Assembly (NCBI RefSeq): GCF_046773475.1 | Contig: NZ_CP177240.1 | Coordinates: 248,001-312,000, forward strand | Length of the DNA: 64,000 nucleotides | Source: Nitratireductor aquimarinus | GTDB lineage: Bacteria; Pseudomonadota; Alphaproteobacteria; Rhizobiales; Rhizobiaceae | Direction of reading: 5' to 3' | Part shown: positions 42,577 through 51,081 of the stretch, piece by piece | Layout: each line of letters opens with the position of its first letter | Numbering within the stretch: the stretch's first letter is position 1 | Position numbers and translations under genes: made by a program | Notes under the pieces: generated by a model | Told to the model about the DNA's origin: nothing | The model's input: only the letters and a program-made list of their open reading frames with translations | The model's database searches: none

Positions 42577-42996
42577 ATGTGTCACGACGCTTCCATGAAG
42601 TTCATGCGCGACATGTTGAAGGATCGTCTCGCGGCGGGTCTCATGGCCGGCCTACTGGCCTATTTCCTTCTCATGCAGGGCTTTGCAGCGGCCTTTGCGC
42701 AGGGAAACATGGCGGGTGCTGCCGGCATTCCCGGCTTCGTCATCTGTAATCCGAGCGGCATCGGGCCGGAAACGGGCAATGGCCCTGCACCCGCCCGCAG
42801 TCCGCATGATTGCTGCACAACCCTCTGCCAGGCCGGCTGCGCGGTTTCACCCGCATTACCCGGCGACCATGCCGGGCTCGACTGCGCCTTACGCGCGCCG
42901 CTCGCTGCCGCAACGCTGCCCGAGCCTCCGGTCTTCCACCCCGTCACGCTCGGTTTTCTGGCCGACGCGCGCGGCCCTCCATCCCACTCCATCTGA
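42577..42996 (+). CDS. Small exported Cys-rich protein (DUF2946-like) of the copper cluster
   Basis: 139 residues. A hydrophobic signal or anchor (LMAGLLAYFLLMQGFAAAFA) precedes a His/Cys segment, HDCCTTLCQAGC near residue 72, which resembles the metal-binding motif of DUF2946 proteins found beside PCuAC and SCO genes. Start could also be ATG 42595; neither has a strong ribosome site. Probably a periplasmic metal-binding accessory protein; function not established. Confidence 0.65.
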   Translation: MCHDASMKFMRDMLKDRLAAGLMAGLLAYFLLMQGFAAAFAQGNMAGAAGIPGFVICNPSGIGPETGNGPAPARSPHDCCTTLCQAGCAVSPALPGDHAGLDCALRAPLAAATLPEPPVFHPVTLGFLADARGPPSHSI

Positions 42997-43060
42997 CGCA
43001 ACAAACCCTTTTCACGGCCGCGCATTCATGCGCCCGTATCTGCGCTTATGGAGACAAGAC

Positions 43061-43555
43061 ATGCGCTTTTTCACCCGCACTTTCACGGCAGCAATGCTGT
43101 TCATCGCCGCTCCCGCATTCGCCGGCGACTACACGCTTGGCAATCTTGACATCGACCAGCCATGGACCCGCGCCACGCCGCCCGGCGCAAAGGCTGCCGG
43201 CGGCTTTGTCACCATCGCAAATGGCGGTGAGGAAGACGACCGACTGGTCAGCGCCGAGGCCGCCTTTGCAGGCCGCGTGGAGCTGCACACGATGGACATG
43301 ACCAACGGCGTCATGAAGATGCGTCATCTGCCCGAAGGCATTCCGGTTCCGGCTGGCGAGACGGTCAATCTCGCGCCCGGCGGTCTGCATGTCATGTTCA
43401 TGGAGCTCAAGGAGCCCATCGCCGAAGGCGCGCCCGTTCCGGTGACACTGACCTTCGAGAAGGCCGGCACGATCGAAGTTGAAATGTCGGTCGCGAAGCC
43501 CGGCGCACCAGCTCCGAACATGCACAAAAACATGCACGGCAACGGCAAGAGCTGA
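43061..43555 (+). CDS. PCuAC-family periplasmic copper chaperone
   Basis: 164 residues with a 20-residue signal peptide (APAFA|GDY). The Cu(I) site is complete: ELHTMDMTNGVMKMRH (His and Met ligands) and later GGLHVMFMEL. The C-terminus has an extra His/Met tail, MHKNMHG, also seen in some relatives as a second copper site. Delivers copper to the CuA or CuB centre of cytochrome oxidase with SCO. GGAG precedes the ATG; the longer frame from 42683 is not used. Confidence 0.9.
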   Translation: MRFFTRTFTAAMLFIAAPAFAGDYTLGNLDIDQPWTRATPPGAKAAGGFVTIANGGEEDDRLVSAEAAFAGRVELHTMDMTNGVMKMRHLPEGIPVPAGETVNLAPGGLHVMFMELKEPIAEGAPVPVTLTFEKAGTIEVEMSVAKPGAPAPNMHKNMHGNGKS

Positions 43556-44160
43556 TGTCCCGTCGTTCGTTATCGATCCTGGCCGGCGCGGTTTTCGCGC
43601 TGGTCCTTGCCATCGTCGCAATGGTGACGATGAACATCTCTCCCACCGGCCGGTCCGGTGGGGGAATGGGCACCGCCGATATCGGCGGCCCCTTCACGCT
43701 GACCGCAGAGGATGGAACCACCGTCACCGACGCCGATTTTCTCGGCAAACCGACGGCAATCTTCTTCGGCTTCACCTTCTGCCCGGATGTGTGCCCGACC
43801 ACGCTCTATGAATTATCGGGCCTCATCGATGATCTCGGTGCGGATGCGGACAGGCTCAACTTCGCCTTCGTATCCGTTGACTGGGAGCGCGACGGGCCGG
43901 AGCAGCTGGCGCTCTACACGTCCAGTTTCGATGATCGCATTCAGGGACTGGCAGGCACCGAAGAGCAGATCGAAGCCATCACCAAGGCCTATCGCGTCTA
44001 TTACCGCAAAGTGCCCACGGATGATGGCGACTACACCATCGATCACACGGCTTCGGTCTATCTGATGAATGGGGAGGGTGGTTTCGTCGGCACGCTGTCT
44101 TACGGCGAGGCGCACGATTCCATGCTGGAGAAGCTCAGGCGGCTGGCTGCCAAGGGCTGA
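43555..44160 (+). CDS. SCO1/SenC-family copper metallochaperone
   Basis: 201 residues. N-terminal membrane anchor (residues 8-26), thioredoxin-like fold with the copper CXXXC in FTFCPDVCPTT (near 78) and the third ligand His in IDHTASVYLM (near 163). Needed for assembly of the CuA site of cytochrome c oxidase or for redox control of it. Start overlaps the PCuAC stop by one nt. Confidence 0.92.
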   Translation: MSRRSLSILAGAVFALVLAIVAMVTMNISPTGRSGGGMGTADIGGPFTLTAEDGTTVTDADFLGKPTAIFFGFTFCPDVCPTTLYELSGLIDDLGADADRLNFAFVSVDWERDGPEQLALYTSSFDDRIQGLAGTEEQIEAITKAYRVYYRKVPTDDGDYTIDHTASVYLMNGEGGFVGTLSYGEAHDSMLEKLRRLAAKG

Positions 44161-44172
44161 CGGGAGGAAATC

Positions 44173-45600
44173 ATGACACATGTCGATACGCCGGCGCTTG
44201 AGGAAGCTCCGGCGCGTACTGTCGTGGACAGAACGCTTTCACGCAAATTCTACATGGCAGCGTGGCGCTGGCACTTTTATGCCGGCCTCTATGTCGCGCC
44301 GTTTCTGGCGATGCTCGCGGTGACCGGCCTGATTATGCTCTGGGTCAGCGCACTCGACGGGCGTGACGGCGAAAAGATCACGGTCACGCCGCAGGGCGAG
44401 CAGACATCAATTCTTGCGCAGGCTTCGGCGGCGCAGGCGGCGCTGCATGAGGGGCATGTGGTCGAATATATCGCTCCGACCGCGCCAGACCGTGCTGCCG
44501 TGTTCCGCGTAGACAGCGGTGGCGAGGCAAAGCTGGTCGCCGTCGACCCTTACACCGCAGAGGTGCTGGACATCTGGAGCCGCCAGGCCGGCTGGTATGA
44601 CTTCGCCTCGGACATTCACGGCACGCTGCTGATCGGCGATCTGGGCGACCGGTTGATCGAGATCGCGGCCGGTTTCGGCATCGTGCTCATCATCACCGGC
44701 GCGTATCTGTGGTGGCCGCGTGACGGGCAGGGCGCAGGACGCGCCTTCCGGCCCGACCTCAATGCGCGCGGCCGCTCCTTCTGGAAGAGCCTGCACAAGA
44801 CCACCGGGTTATATGCTGCAGCGCTTCTCCTCGTCTTCCTCCTGAGCGGCCTTTCATGGGCCGGCATCTGGGGCGAGAAGTTCGTGCAGGCATGGAGCAC
44901 GTTTCCGGCGGAGAAGTGGGACAATGTGCCCCTGTCTGACCAGACGCATGCCTCCCTGAACCACGGTGCGACCAAGGATGTGCCCTGGGCGCTGGAGCAG
45001 ACGCCGCTCCCTGCCTCTGGTTCCGATGCTGGTGTGGCCGGCGTGCCGGGTGCGTCTCCCTACAATCTGGACCAGATCGTCGCCTTCGGGCGAAGCCTTG
45101 GCTATGAGGGCCGGTTCCGCGTGGCCACGCCGCGCGGCGACACTGGCGTGTGGACGCTCGCGCAGGATTCCATGAGCAATGATTCCACCGATCCGACCTC
45201 CGACCGGACGGTGCATGTCGACCAGTATACGGGCAATGTTCTGGCCGATGTTCGTTTTGCCGACTATTCACCTGGCGGCAAGGCGATGGCGGTTGGCATC
45301 GCCTTTCACGAAGGCGACATGGGCATCTGGAATCTGGCGCTGAACACGGCGTTCTGTCTGGCGGTCCTCTTCCTGTCGGCCAGCGGCATTGTCATGTGGT
45401 GGATGCGCCGTCCACCGCACGCGCTGCGTCTGGCCGCACCGCCCATGCCGGCAGACATGCCGCTGTGGAAGGGCGCGGTGGCGCTGATGCTTCTGGTGTC
45501 GCTTCTCTTCCCATTGGTGGGCGTCACCCTGCTGGTTCTGCTCGCTCTGGACGTGCTTGTGATCCAGCGCATTAAGCCGCTTGCACGCCTTCTTGGCTAA
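44173..45600 (+). CDS. PepSY-associated membrane protein (PiuB-like)
   Basis: 475 residues. First helix at about 40-60 after WRWHFYAGLYVAPFLAML; further helices near 155-180, 210-230, 385-410 and 435-470, with two periplasmic PepSY-like segments. Conserved His residues in the helices (WHFY, DIHGTLL, LHKTTGLY) suit heme or metal-linked electron transfer. GGGAGGAAATC upstream of ATG. Last gene of the copper cluster; likely copper/iron reduction or uptake, not proven. Confidence 0.85.
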   Translation: MTHVDTPALEEAPARTVVDRTLSRKFYMAAWRWHFYAGLYVAPFLAMLAVTGLIMLWVSALDGRDGEKITVTPQGEQTSILAQASAAQAALHEGHVVEYIAPTAPDRAAVFRVDSGGEAKLVAVDPYTAEVLDIWSRQAGWYDFASDIHGTLLIGDLGDRLIEIAAGFGIVLIITGAYLWWPRDGQGAGRAFRPDLNARGRSFWKSLHKTTGLYAAALLLVFLLSGLSWAGIWGEKFVQAWSTFPAEKWDNVPLSDQTHASLNHGATKDVPWALEQTPLPASGSDAGVAGVPGASPYNLDQIVAFGRSLGYEGRFRVATPRGDTGVWTLAQDSMSNDSTDPTSDRTVHVDQYTGNVLADVRFADYSPGGKAMAVGIAFHEGDMGIWNLALNTAFCLAVLFLSASGIVMWWMRRPPHALRLAAPPMPADMPLWKGAVALMLLVSLLFPLVGVTLLVLLALDVLVIQRIKPLARLLG

Positions 45601-45624
45601 GGGCCTGCTTGAAAGTGGTATCGC

Positions 45625-45655
45625 CGGGCGGCGCTTTCCGATTGAGCGTCGCCCG
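45625..45655 (+). terminator. Hairpin after the copper cluster
   Basis: CGGGCGGCGCT (45625-45635) pairs with AGCGTCGCCCG (45645-45655), 11 bp with one G-U, 9-nt loop; no U-tract. Confidence 0.5.
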
Positions 45656-45690
45656 CTCTCGTCCTATGATCGCCGCGAATGGAGAGTGCG

Positions 45691-46065
45691 ATGCATAGCG
45701 AAAAGCCCCCGAGAGTTTCGTCTCTGATCAACAAGGTTCTGGCCAACGCGCCACAGCCGAACGATATCCGCCTTCTGGCGCAGCGTCTGCATGACCACGC
45801 GCTTGAGCCGCGTTCGACGCCGGAGGAGACGCAGGCGCTCGTGACGGATCTGGGTTACAAGAACATCGCGGCCTTTTGCGAGGCCGCCGGCCTTCCGAGC
45901 CATCTCGCAGACCGTTGGGAGCGCTTTGGCATTTCCGGCGAAATGCGGCAGGTGCTTCTGCTTCTCGCGGCCCAGCGCCGCGCCATGCTCGAGGCCGTGC
46001 GCGAGTTCGAGACCATCACGCATGTGGGTCTCGATGACTTCATGCGCGAGCGCGGTCTGATCTGA
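45691..46065 (+). CDS. Hypothetical protein, 124 residues
   Basis: A soluble, helix-rich protein with no signal or membrane segment. GGAG at 45681-45684 places the start at ATG 45691 rather than 45679. The segment NIAAFCEAAGLPSHLADRWE followed by FGISGEMRQVLLLLAAQRR looks like a possible helix-turn-helix-like pair but I cannot assign a family. Convergent with the SorC gene; not clearly part of the copper operon. Confidence 0.65.
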   Translation: MHSEKPPRVSSLINKVLANAPQPNDIRLLAQRLHDHALEPRSTPEETQALVTDLGYKNIAAFCEAAGLPSHLADRWERFGISGEMRQVLLLLAAQRRAMLEAVREFETITHVGLDDFMRERGLI

Positions 46066-46096
46066 CGCGGTCCGATCTGACCGGGTGAGGGGCCGC

Positions 46097-47086
46097 TCAG
46101 AGCCCCTCTTCGTCTGCTTTTTCCAGCAACATCCGTGCTGTGGCGGCATCCGTAACGAGTGCCGCTGCGGACACTGTGCGCAGCGCCGCCAGAATGGCCG
46201 TGACCTTCTGCTCGCCACCGGCTGCCAGAATCACGTGCGGAATGCGCGCCACCACATCGAGATCGATGGCCATGATGCGCTGGTTCACCTCATGGTCGAC
46301 CAGCTGGCCTGCCGCATTAACAAAATAGCAGAGAATGTTGGCCACCGCGCCCTTGTCGCGCAGTGGATCGATCAGCTTCTTCGGAACGATGCCATGGCGG
46401 AAGATCGTCGCGTCGGGTGAAACCGCGCCAACCGTCAAAAGCGCGATGTCCGCCTTGGCGGCGCGCTCGCGCACATCGCGCAGTGAGGGCTGTTCCCAAA
46501 GGCGCTCGCGCAGTTCGGGGTCGTCCACCACCACCGGCGCGCTGATCTGATAGCTGTCCACCTTCAGACGTTCCGCCACCTTGGTGGCCACGATGGACGG
46601 GTTGATCCATTGCGAATGCGGAAGGCTGCCCACAAGCCCGATGACGGTCGAGCCGGAAAGATCGCGCTGCGCCATGAAGCTCAGGCTGGAATGCAGTGTC
46701 GCGCCGCCGCCGATCGCCAGTGTCATGCCGGGTTGCATCTGCTCTTCGAGATAGCGCGCCACCGCATGTCCGATCGAGCGTTCCAGATTGTCGGCTTCCT
46801 GCGGGGCGGGCACCACGATGGCGCTTTTCAGGCCCCAGCGCTTTTCCAGCTGCCGCTCCAGCGCCACCTGTTCGGCCGTGTCGGCATTGATGGTGGTCAC
46901 CACCATGTGGTTCTCGGCGCTGGCGGCCAGCGCGCGCATCACCTTCATGCGGCTGACATTCAGCAGGCTGGCAATCTTCTCCTGCGTCAGGCCCTCCACA
47001 TGGTAGAGCCAGGCCATTTTCACATTGATGTCTGCGGAAGACAGCGTCGGCTCATCAGCCGGCTTCTTTTTCCTTTTGCGCGCCAC
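46097..47086 (-). CDS. SorC-family (sugar-binding) transcriptional regulator
   Basis: 329 residues from GTG 47086 (AGAGAGGGA upstream; an ATG at 47107 would add seven residues). N-terminal HTH near 30-60 (YHVEGLTQEKIASLLNVSR) and the SorC/DeoR-type effector domain with LAIGGGATLHSSLS (near 135) and a Rossmann-like C-terminus. Effectors of this family are usually sugar phosphates. Divergent from the Fe(III)-type ABC importer operon, hence its probable regulator. Confidence 0.9.
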   Translation of the reverse strand: MARKRKKKPADEPTLSSADINVKMAWLYHVEGLTQEKIASLLNVSRMKVMRALAASAENHMVVTTINADTAEQVALERQLEKRWGLKSAIVVPAPQEADNLERSIGHAVARYLEEQMQPGMTLAIGGGATLHSSLSFMAQRDLSGSTVIGLVGSLPHSQWINPSIVATKVAERLKVDSYQISAPVVVDDPELRERLWEQPSLRDVRERAAKADIALLTVGAVSPDATIFRHGIVPKKLIDPLRDKGAVANILCYFVNAAGQLVDHEVNQRIMAIDLDVVARIPHVILAAGGEQKVTAILAALRTVSAAALVTDAATARMLLEKADEEGL

Positions 47087-47193
47087 GGCGGTGATTCCCT
47101 CTCTCATCGCGTCAAGGTTTTAGCACAATGTTCGGCACGTCGCGGCGGCGTTGCCGGGCGAAAGGCACGAAATTTTATTGCGTTCTTTTGTTA

Positions 47194-47222
47194 TTGACGA
47201 CAAACATATGTTCATATTCAAT
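47194..47222 (+). promoter_or_regulatory. Promoter with embedded operator-like palindrome
   Basis: TTGACG (47194-47199) as -35, TATTCA (47215-47220) or a shifted TTCAAT as -10, and the perfect palindrome AACATATGTT (47203-47212) in the spacer. Position in front of the importer and beside the divergent SorC gene suggests a repressor site. Confidence 0.45.
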
Positions 47223-47317
47223 GATGAGGCGCTTTTGTTACAAGCCTGTCATATTGCGCATGCAGGGGAGGAGCTCCGGCGTTAAATGTCCGGAGAAGCA
47301 AACAGAGGAGTAACCCC

Positions 47318-48298
47318 ATGGTACGCCAGCCCACCATTCGCTCGGTTGCGTTTGCAGCCGCATTGCTCACGTCCACCGCGGCTTTTGCCGAGAACCTGGT
47401 GCTCTACACGTCGCAGCCCGACGCTGACGCCGCCGAGACCGTTGACGCCTTCAAGGCGGCTAACCCGGGCATCGAAGTCGAGATCTTCCGTTCCGGCACC
47501 AGCGACCTGATGACCAAGCTTGCAGCCGAGTTCGCTGCCGGTAGCCCGCAGCCCGACGTTCTCCTCATCGCTGACGCCGTCAGCATGGAAATTCTCAAGA
47601 AGGACGGCCACCTGATGGCTTATCCCGAAGCCAATGTGGAAGGCTTCGAGGAAGCGGCCTACGACGCCGACAAGACCTATTTCGGCTCCAAGCTCATCAC
47701 CACCGGCATCGCCTACAACACGGCCGCTGCCGAAAAGCCGGAGCATTGGTCCGACCTGACGGGCGAGGCCTACAAGGACCTCACCATCATGCCGAGCCCG
47801 CTTTATTCGGGTGCAGCAGCCTATCTTCTGTCCGCGTTCGCAAACCGTGACGACCTCGGCTGGGACTATTTCGAGAAGCTGAAGGAAAACGGCCACGTTG
47901 CCGTGCGCGGCAATGGCGCTGTTCTGAAGTCCGTCGCAAGCGGTGAGAAGGCCTATGGCATGCTCGTCGACTTCATGGCCATGAACGCCAAGAAAGACGG
48001 CTCGCCCATCGAGTTCGTGTTCCCCGAGGAAGGCGTCACCGCCGTCACCGAGCCGGTCGCCATCATGTCGACCGCGAAGAACACTGACGCAGCCAAGAAG
48101 TTCGTCGACTTCATTCTCTCCGACGACGGCCAGAAGCTGGCTCTTACGCAGGGCTACCTGCCGGCCAAGCCTTCGGTCGGTTCCCCGGACTGGCTGCCGG
48201 AAGGCACCGAGATCAGCATCATGAAAGTTGATGTGAAGAAGGTTGTCGACGAGATCGCCGGCAACAAGGAGAAATTCTCCTCCATGTTCGGCGGCTAA
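47318..48298 (+). CDS. ABC transporter binding protein, Fe(III)/sugar-phosphate/2-AEP type
   Basis: 326 residues, signal ending AFA|ENLVLYTSQPD. FbpA/AfuA/PhnS class: VLYTSQPDADAAETVDAF, FRSGTSDLMTKLAAEF (near 52), PDVLLIAD, and GAAAYLLSAFANRDDLGW (near 166). The paired tyrosines typical of iron binders are not obvious, and the downstream SurE and MBL genes favour a phosphorylated organic ligand over iron. GAGGAG precedes the ATG. Confidence 0.88.
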   Translation: MVRQPTIRSVAFAAALLTSTAAFAENLVLYTSQPDADAAETVDAFKAANPGIEVEIFRSGTSDLMTKLAAEFAAGSPQPDVLLIADAVSMEILKKDGHLMAYPEANVEGFEEAAYDADKTYFGSKLITTGIAYNTAAAEKPEHWSDLTGEAYKDLTIMPSPLYSGAAAYLLSAFANRDDLGWDYFEKLKENGHVAVRGNGAVLKSVASGEKAYGMLVDFMAMNAKKDGSPIEFVFPEEGVTAVTEPVAIMSTAKNTDAAKKFVDFILSDDGQKLALTQGYLPAKPSVGSPDWLPEGTEISIMKVDVKKVVDEIAGNKEKFSSMFGG

Positions 48299-48310
48299 GG
48301 ACACATCTGA

Positions 48311-50014
48311 ATGACCGCTATTCGCAAGGAACGTCAGGGCCAGGAGATGGCCCTGACAGCGGGGATCGTCGCGCTTATCGTCATCTTTTCGCTGCTGCCA
48401 ATGGCGCGGCTTTTGCAGGAAGTCATCCTGCCTGGCGGTCAGTTCTCGCTTGATATCATTCGCAACGGCCTGATTGATGAAACGACCTGGCGCGCCACCT
48501 GGAACACGCTGGTGGTGGGCCTTGGCGGAACGCTGTTCGCGCTGGTTCTGGGCGTGGCCGTCGCCATTCTCGTTTCACTGTCGGATGTGCGTCAGCGTCA
48601 GGCTTTCGTCCTGTGCTTCGTCACGCCGCTCATGATTGCGCCGCAGGTGACCGCGCTCGCGTGGCTTCAGCTTTTCGGCCCCTCCAGCCCGCTCCTGAAC
48701 ATGCTGGGCATGGCTCCGCCGCTCGGCACGCGCAATCCGCTTTATTCGCCCGAAGGCATCGTTTTCCTGCTCGGCATCCAGTATGCGCCGCTCGTCTTCC
48801 TGATCGTGCGCGCCGGCATGCGCAAGCTGCCGCGTGAGCTTGTCGAGGCCGCGCAGTCCAGCGGCGCCGGCTGGGTTCGGGTGCTCGGCACCATCATTCT
48901 GCCGCTCATGACACCTTCCATCGTGGGTGCAGCGGCGCTCACCTTCGTTTCCTGTGTAGGCAATTTCGGCATTCCCGCCTTTCTGGGCATTCCGGCAAAC
49001 TATCTTGTGCTGCCGACGCTCATCTATCAGCGCCTGGCCGGTGGCGGACCGGATGTCCTCTCCGATGTCGCGTTCCTGTCGGTGCTCATCGGTATCATCG
49101 CCATGGTCGGCATCGTTATGCAGGACCGCATTGCGAGCCGGCGCGATTTCCGCATCACGTCCACCTCGCTGCCCGCAGCGCCCTACCAGCTGGGCGCATG
49201 GCGTCTGCCGGTGGAGCTCGGCATGTGGGTGCTGATCGCATTCATCCTCGTTCTGCCGCTGGTGGGGCTCATTCTCACCTCGCTGGTGCGGGGCTATGGC
49301 GTCACGCTTTCGGCTGAGACGGCAACGCTGGAGAACTATTACTTCGTCATCTTCCAGCACGCTGCGGCAAGCCGCGCCTTCCTGAACAGCCTGTATCTCT
49401 CGGCTGGGGCGTCCATCTTCGCCGTCTTCGTTGCGATCCCGCTCGGCTATGTCATCGCCTGGGGCAACAAGCGCTGGATCAAGGCGCTCAACCTGGCCAT
49501 CGAGCTGCCCTATGCGCTGCCGGGCGTGGTGCTGGCGATTGCCTCGCTGCTCCTGTTCCTCAAGCCCATGCCGATCACCGGCATCCAGATCTACAACACG
49601 GTCTGGATCATCCTCTACGCCTATCTCGCGCGCTTCCTGATCCTGGCCGTGCGGCCGACGATCACGGGCTATTTCCAGCTCGACCGGGCGCTCGAGGAGG
49701 CCGCGCAGGTAGCCGGCGCAGGACTGTTCACGCGTCTGCGCACCATCATCTTCCCGCTCATCGCTCCGGCGGCCATTGCCGGCGGCCTGCTGATCTTCAT
49801 GACGGCGCTGTGCGAGCTGACGGTTTCTGCGCTCCTGTGGTCCTCCGGTTCGGAAACCATCGGCGTTGTCATCTTCTCCTTCGAACAGGGCGGAGATTCC
49901 AAATATGCGGCGGCGGTTTCCGCCATCATGGTCGCAACCACCTTCCTTCTGATGCTGCTCGCCAGCCTCTTTGCAAACAAACTACCGGACGGAGTTCTTC
50001 CATGGCGGGACTGA
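48311..50014 (+). CDS. ABC transporter permease, fused two-domain type
   Basis: 567 residues carrying two permease domains in tandem (about 55-275 and 345-560), each with an EAA loop: LPRELVEAAQSSGAGWVRVL (near 178) and RALEEAAQVAGAGLFTRLR (near 462). A single fused polypeptide replaces the usual homodimer, as in FbpB/SfuB. AAGGA precedes the ATG; the 3' end overlaps the ATPase gene by 13 nt. Confidence 0.91.
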   Translation: MTAIRKERQGQEMALTAGIVALIVIFSLLPMARLLQEVILPGGQFSLDIIRNGLIDETTWRATWNTLVVGLGGTLFALVLGVAVAILVSLSDVRQRQAFVLCFVTPLMIAPQVTALAWLQLFGPSSPLLNMLGMAPPLGTRNPLYSPEGIVFLLGIQYAPLVFLIVRAGMRKLPRELVEAAQSSGAGWVRVLGTIILPLMTPSIVGAAALTFVSCVGNFGIPAFLGIPANYLVLPTLIYQRLAGGGPDVLSDVAFLSVLIGIIAMVGIVMQDRIASRRDFRITSTSLPAAPYQLGAWRLPVELGMWVLIAFILVLPLVGLILTSLVRGYGVTLSAETATLENYYFVIFQHAAASRAFLNSLYLSAGASIFAVFVAIPLGYVIAWGNKRWIKALNLAIELPYALPGVVLAIASLLLFLKPMPITGIQIYNTVWIILYAYLARFLILAVRPTITGYFQLDRALEEAAQVAGAGLFTRLRTIIFPLIAPAAIAGGLLIFMTALCELTVSALLWSSGSETIGVVIFSFEQGGDSKYAAAVSAIMVATTFLLMLLASLFANKLPDGVLPWRD

Positions 50015-51081
50015 GCATTAACAACGTCACCAAGGCCTTCGGCGACACCAAGGCGCTGGACAATGTGTCCATCGATGTCGCGGATGGCGAGTTCCTCGCC
50101 GTGCTTGGCCCTTCCGGCTGCGGCAAGACCACGCTTCTGCGCATGATCGCCGGTTTCGAGACCGTCACCGGCGGCAACATTCGCATCGGCGACCGCGAGG
50201 TCTCCACTGCCGAGGCCAACACGCCGCCGGAAAAGCGCCGCGTGGGCATTGTCTTCCAGAACTACGCGCTCTGGCCGCATATGAGCGTGTCCGAGAACAT
50301 CGGTTACGCGCTCAAAGTGGCGCGCGTTCCCAAAGCAGAGCGTGAGGAGCGCGTGAAGAACGCGCTGGCGCTCGTCAATATGGAACAGTATGGCGACCGC
50401 CGTCCGGCCAATCTGTCCGGCGGTCAGCGGCAGCGCGTGGCGCTGGCGCGCTGTCTCGTCGCCGAGCCGCGGCTGGTGCTGTTCGACGAGCCGCTGGCCA
50501 ATCTCGATGTGCATCTGCGCGCCTCGATGGAAGACGAGTTCGCCGACTTCCACAAGCGCACCGGCACGACCATTCTCTACATCACCCACGACCAGGCCGA
50601 GGCCATGGCGCTGGCAGACCGTATTGCGGTCATGGATCACGGTCGCCTGATGCAGCTTGCCACCCCGCGCGAGCTCTATCATGAGCCGGCCAACGAGATG
50701 GTCGCTTCCTTCATCTCGCAGGGCATGGTTCTGCCTGCCGATGTCGAGACCGAAGAGGCGGACGGCCAGTGCCGCGTGCGCGTGCTTGGCCAGGAACTGG
50801 TCGTGCGCTGCCGCAAGGGCGAGAAGCCGCGCAAGGACGCGCGCATTTGCTGCCGCGCATCGCAGATCACATCCGTAGGGGCGAGCCAGCCGGGCTTCGA
50901 GGGCACGATCACACGCGCCGTTTATCGCGGCGGGTCTGCACGCATCGAGTTCGAGCCTGCTTCCGCGCCACAGCTCGGCCTGCATTTCGACCAGCCCGAT
51001 CCGGTGTCCTTCGAGGCCGGTCAGCGGGCAAGGCTTGCCATTACATCGGGCTGGCTCATCCCGGCTGATGGTGCAGCCTGA
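50002..51081 (+). CDS. ABC transporter ATPase, FbpC/AfuC type
   Basis: 359 residues: Walker A GPSGCGKTT near 38, signature LSGGQRQRVALARCLV near 136, Walker B LVLFDEPLANLD, H-loop ITHDQAEAM, and a C-terminal TOBE domain from about 275. The start is inside the permease gene. The stop shares an A with the ATG of the MBL gene (TGATG), so hydrolase translation follows transporter translation. Confidence 0.92.
   Translation: MAGLSINNVTKAFGDTKALDNVSIDVADGEFLAVLGPSGCGKTTLLRMIAGFETVTGGNIRIGDREVSTAEANTPPEKRRVGIVFQNYALWPHMSVSENIGYALKVARVPKAEREERVKNALALVNMEQYGDRRPANLSGGQRQRVALARCLVAEPRLVLFDEPLANLDVHLRASMEDEFADFHKRTGTTILYITHDQAEAMALADRIAVMDHGRLMQLATPRELYHEPANEMVASFISQGMVLPADVETEEADGQCRVRVLGQELVVRCRKGEKPRKDARICCRASQITSVGASQPGFEGTITRAVYRGGSARIEFEPASAPQLGLHFDQPDPVSFEAGQRARLAITSGWLIPADGAA

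Noticed and set aside
42683..43060. Extension of the PCuAC frame to 42683
   Set aside because: It overlaps the upstream small gene in another frame; the signal peptide and ribosome site identify ATG 43061 as the start.
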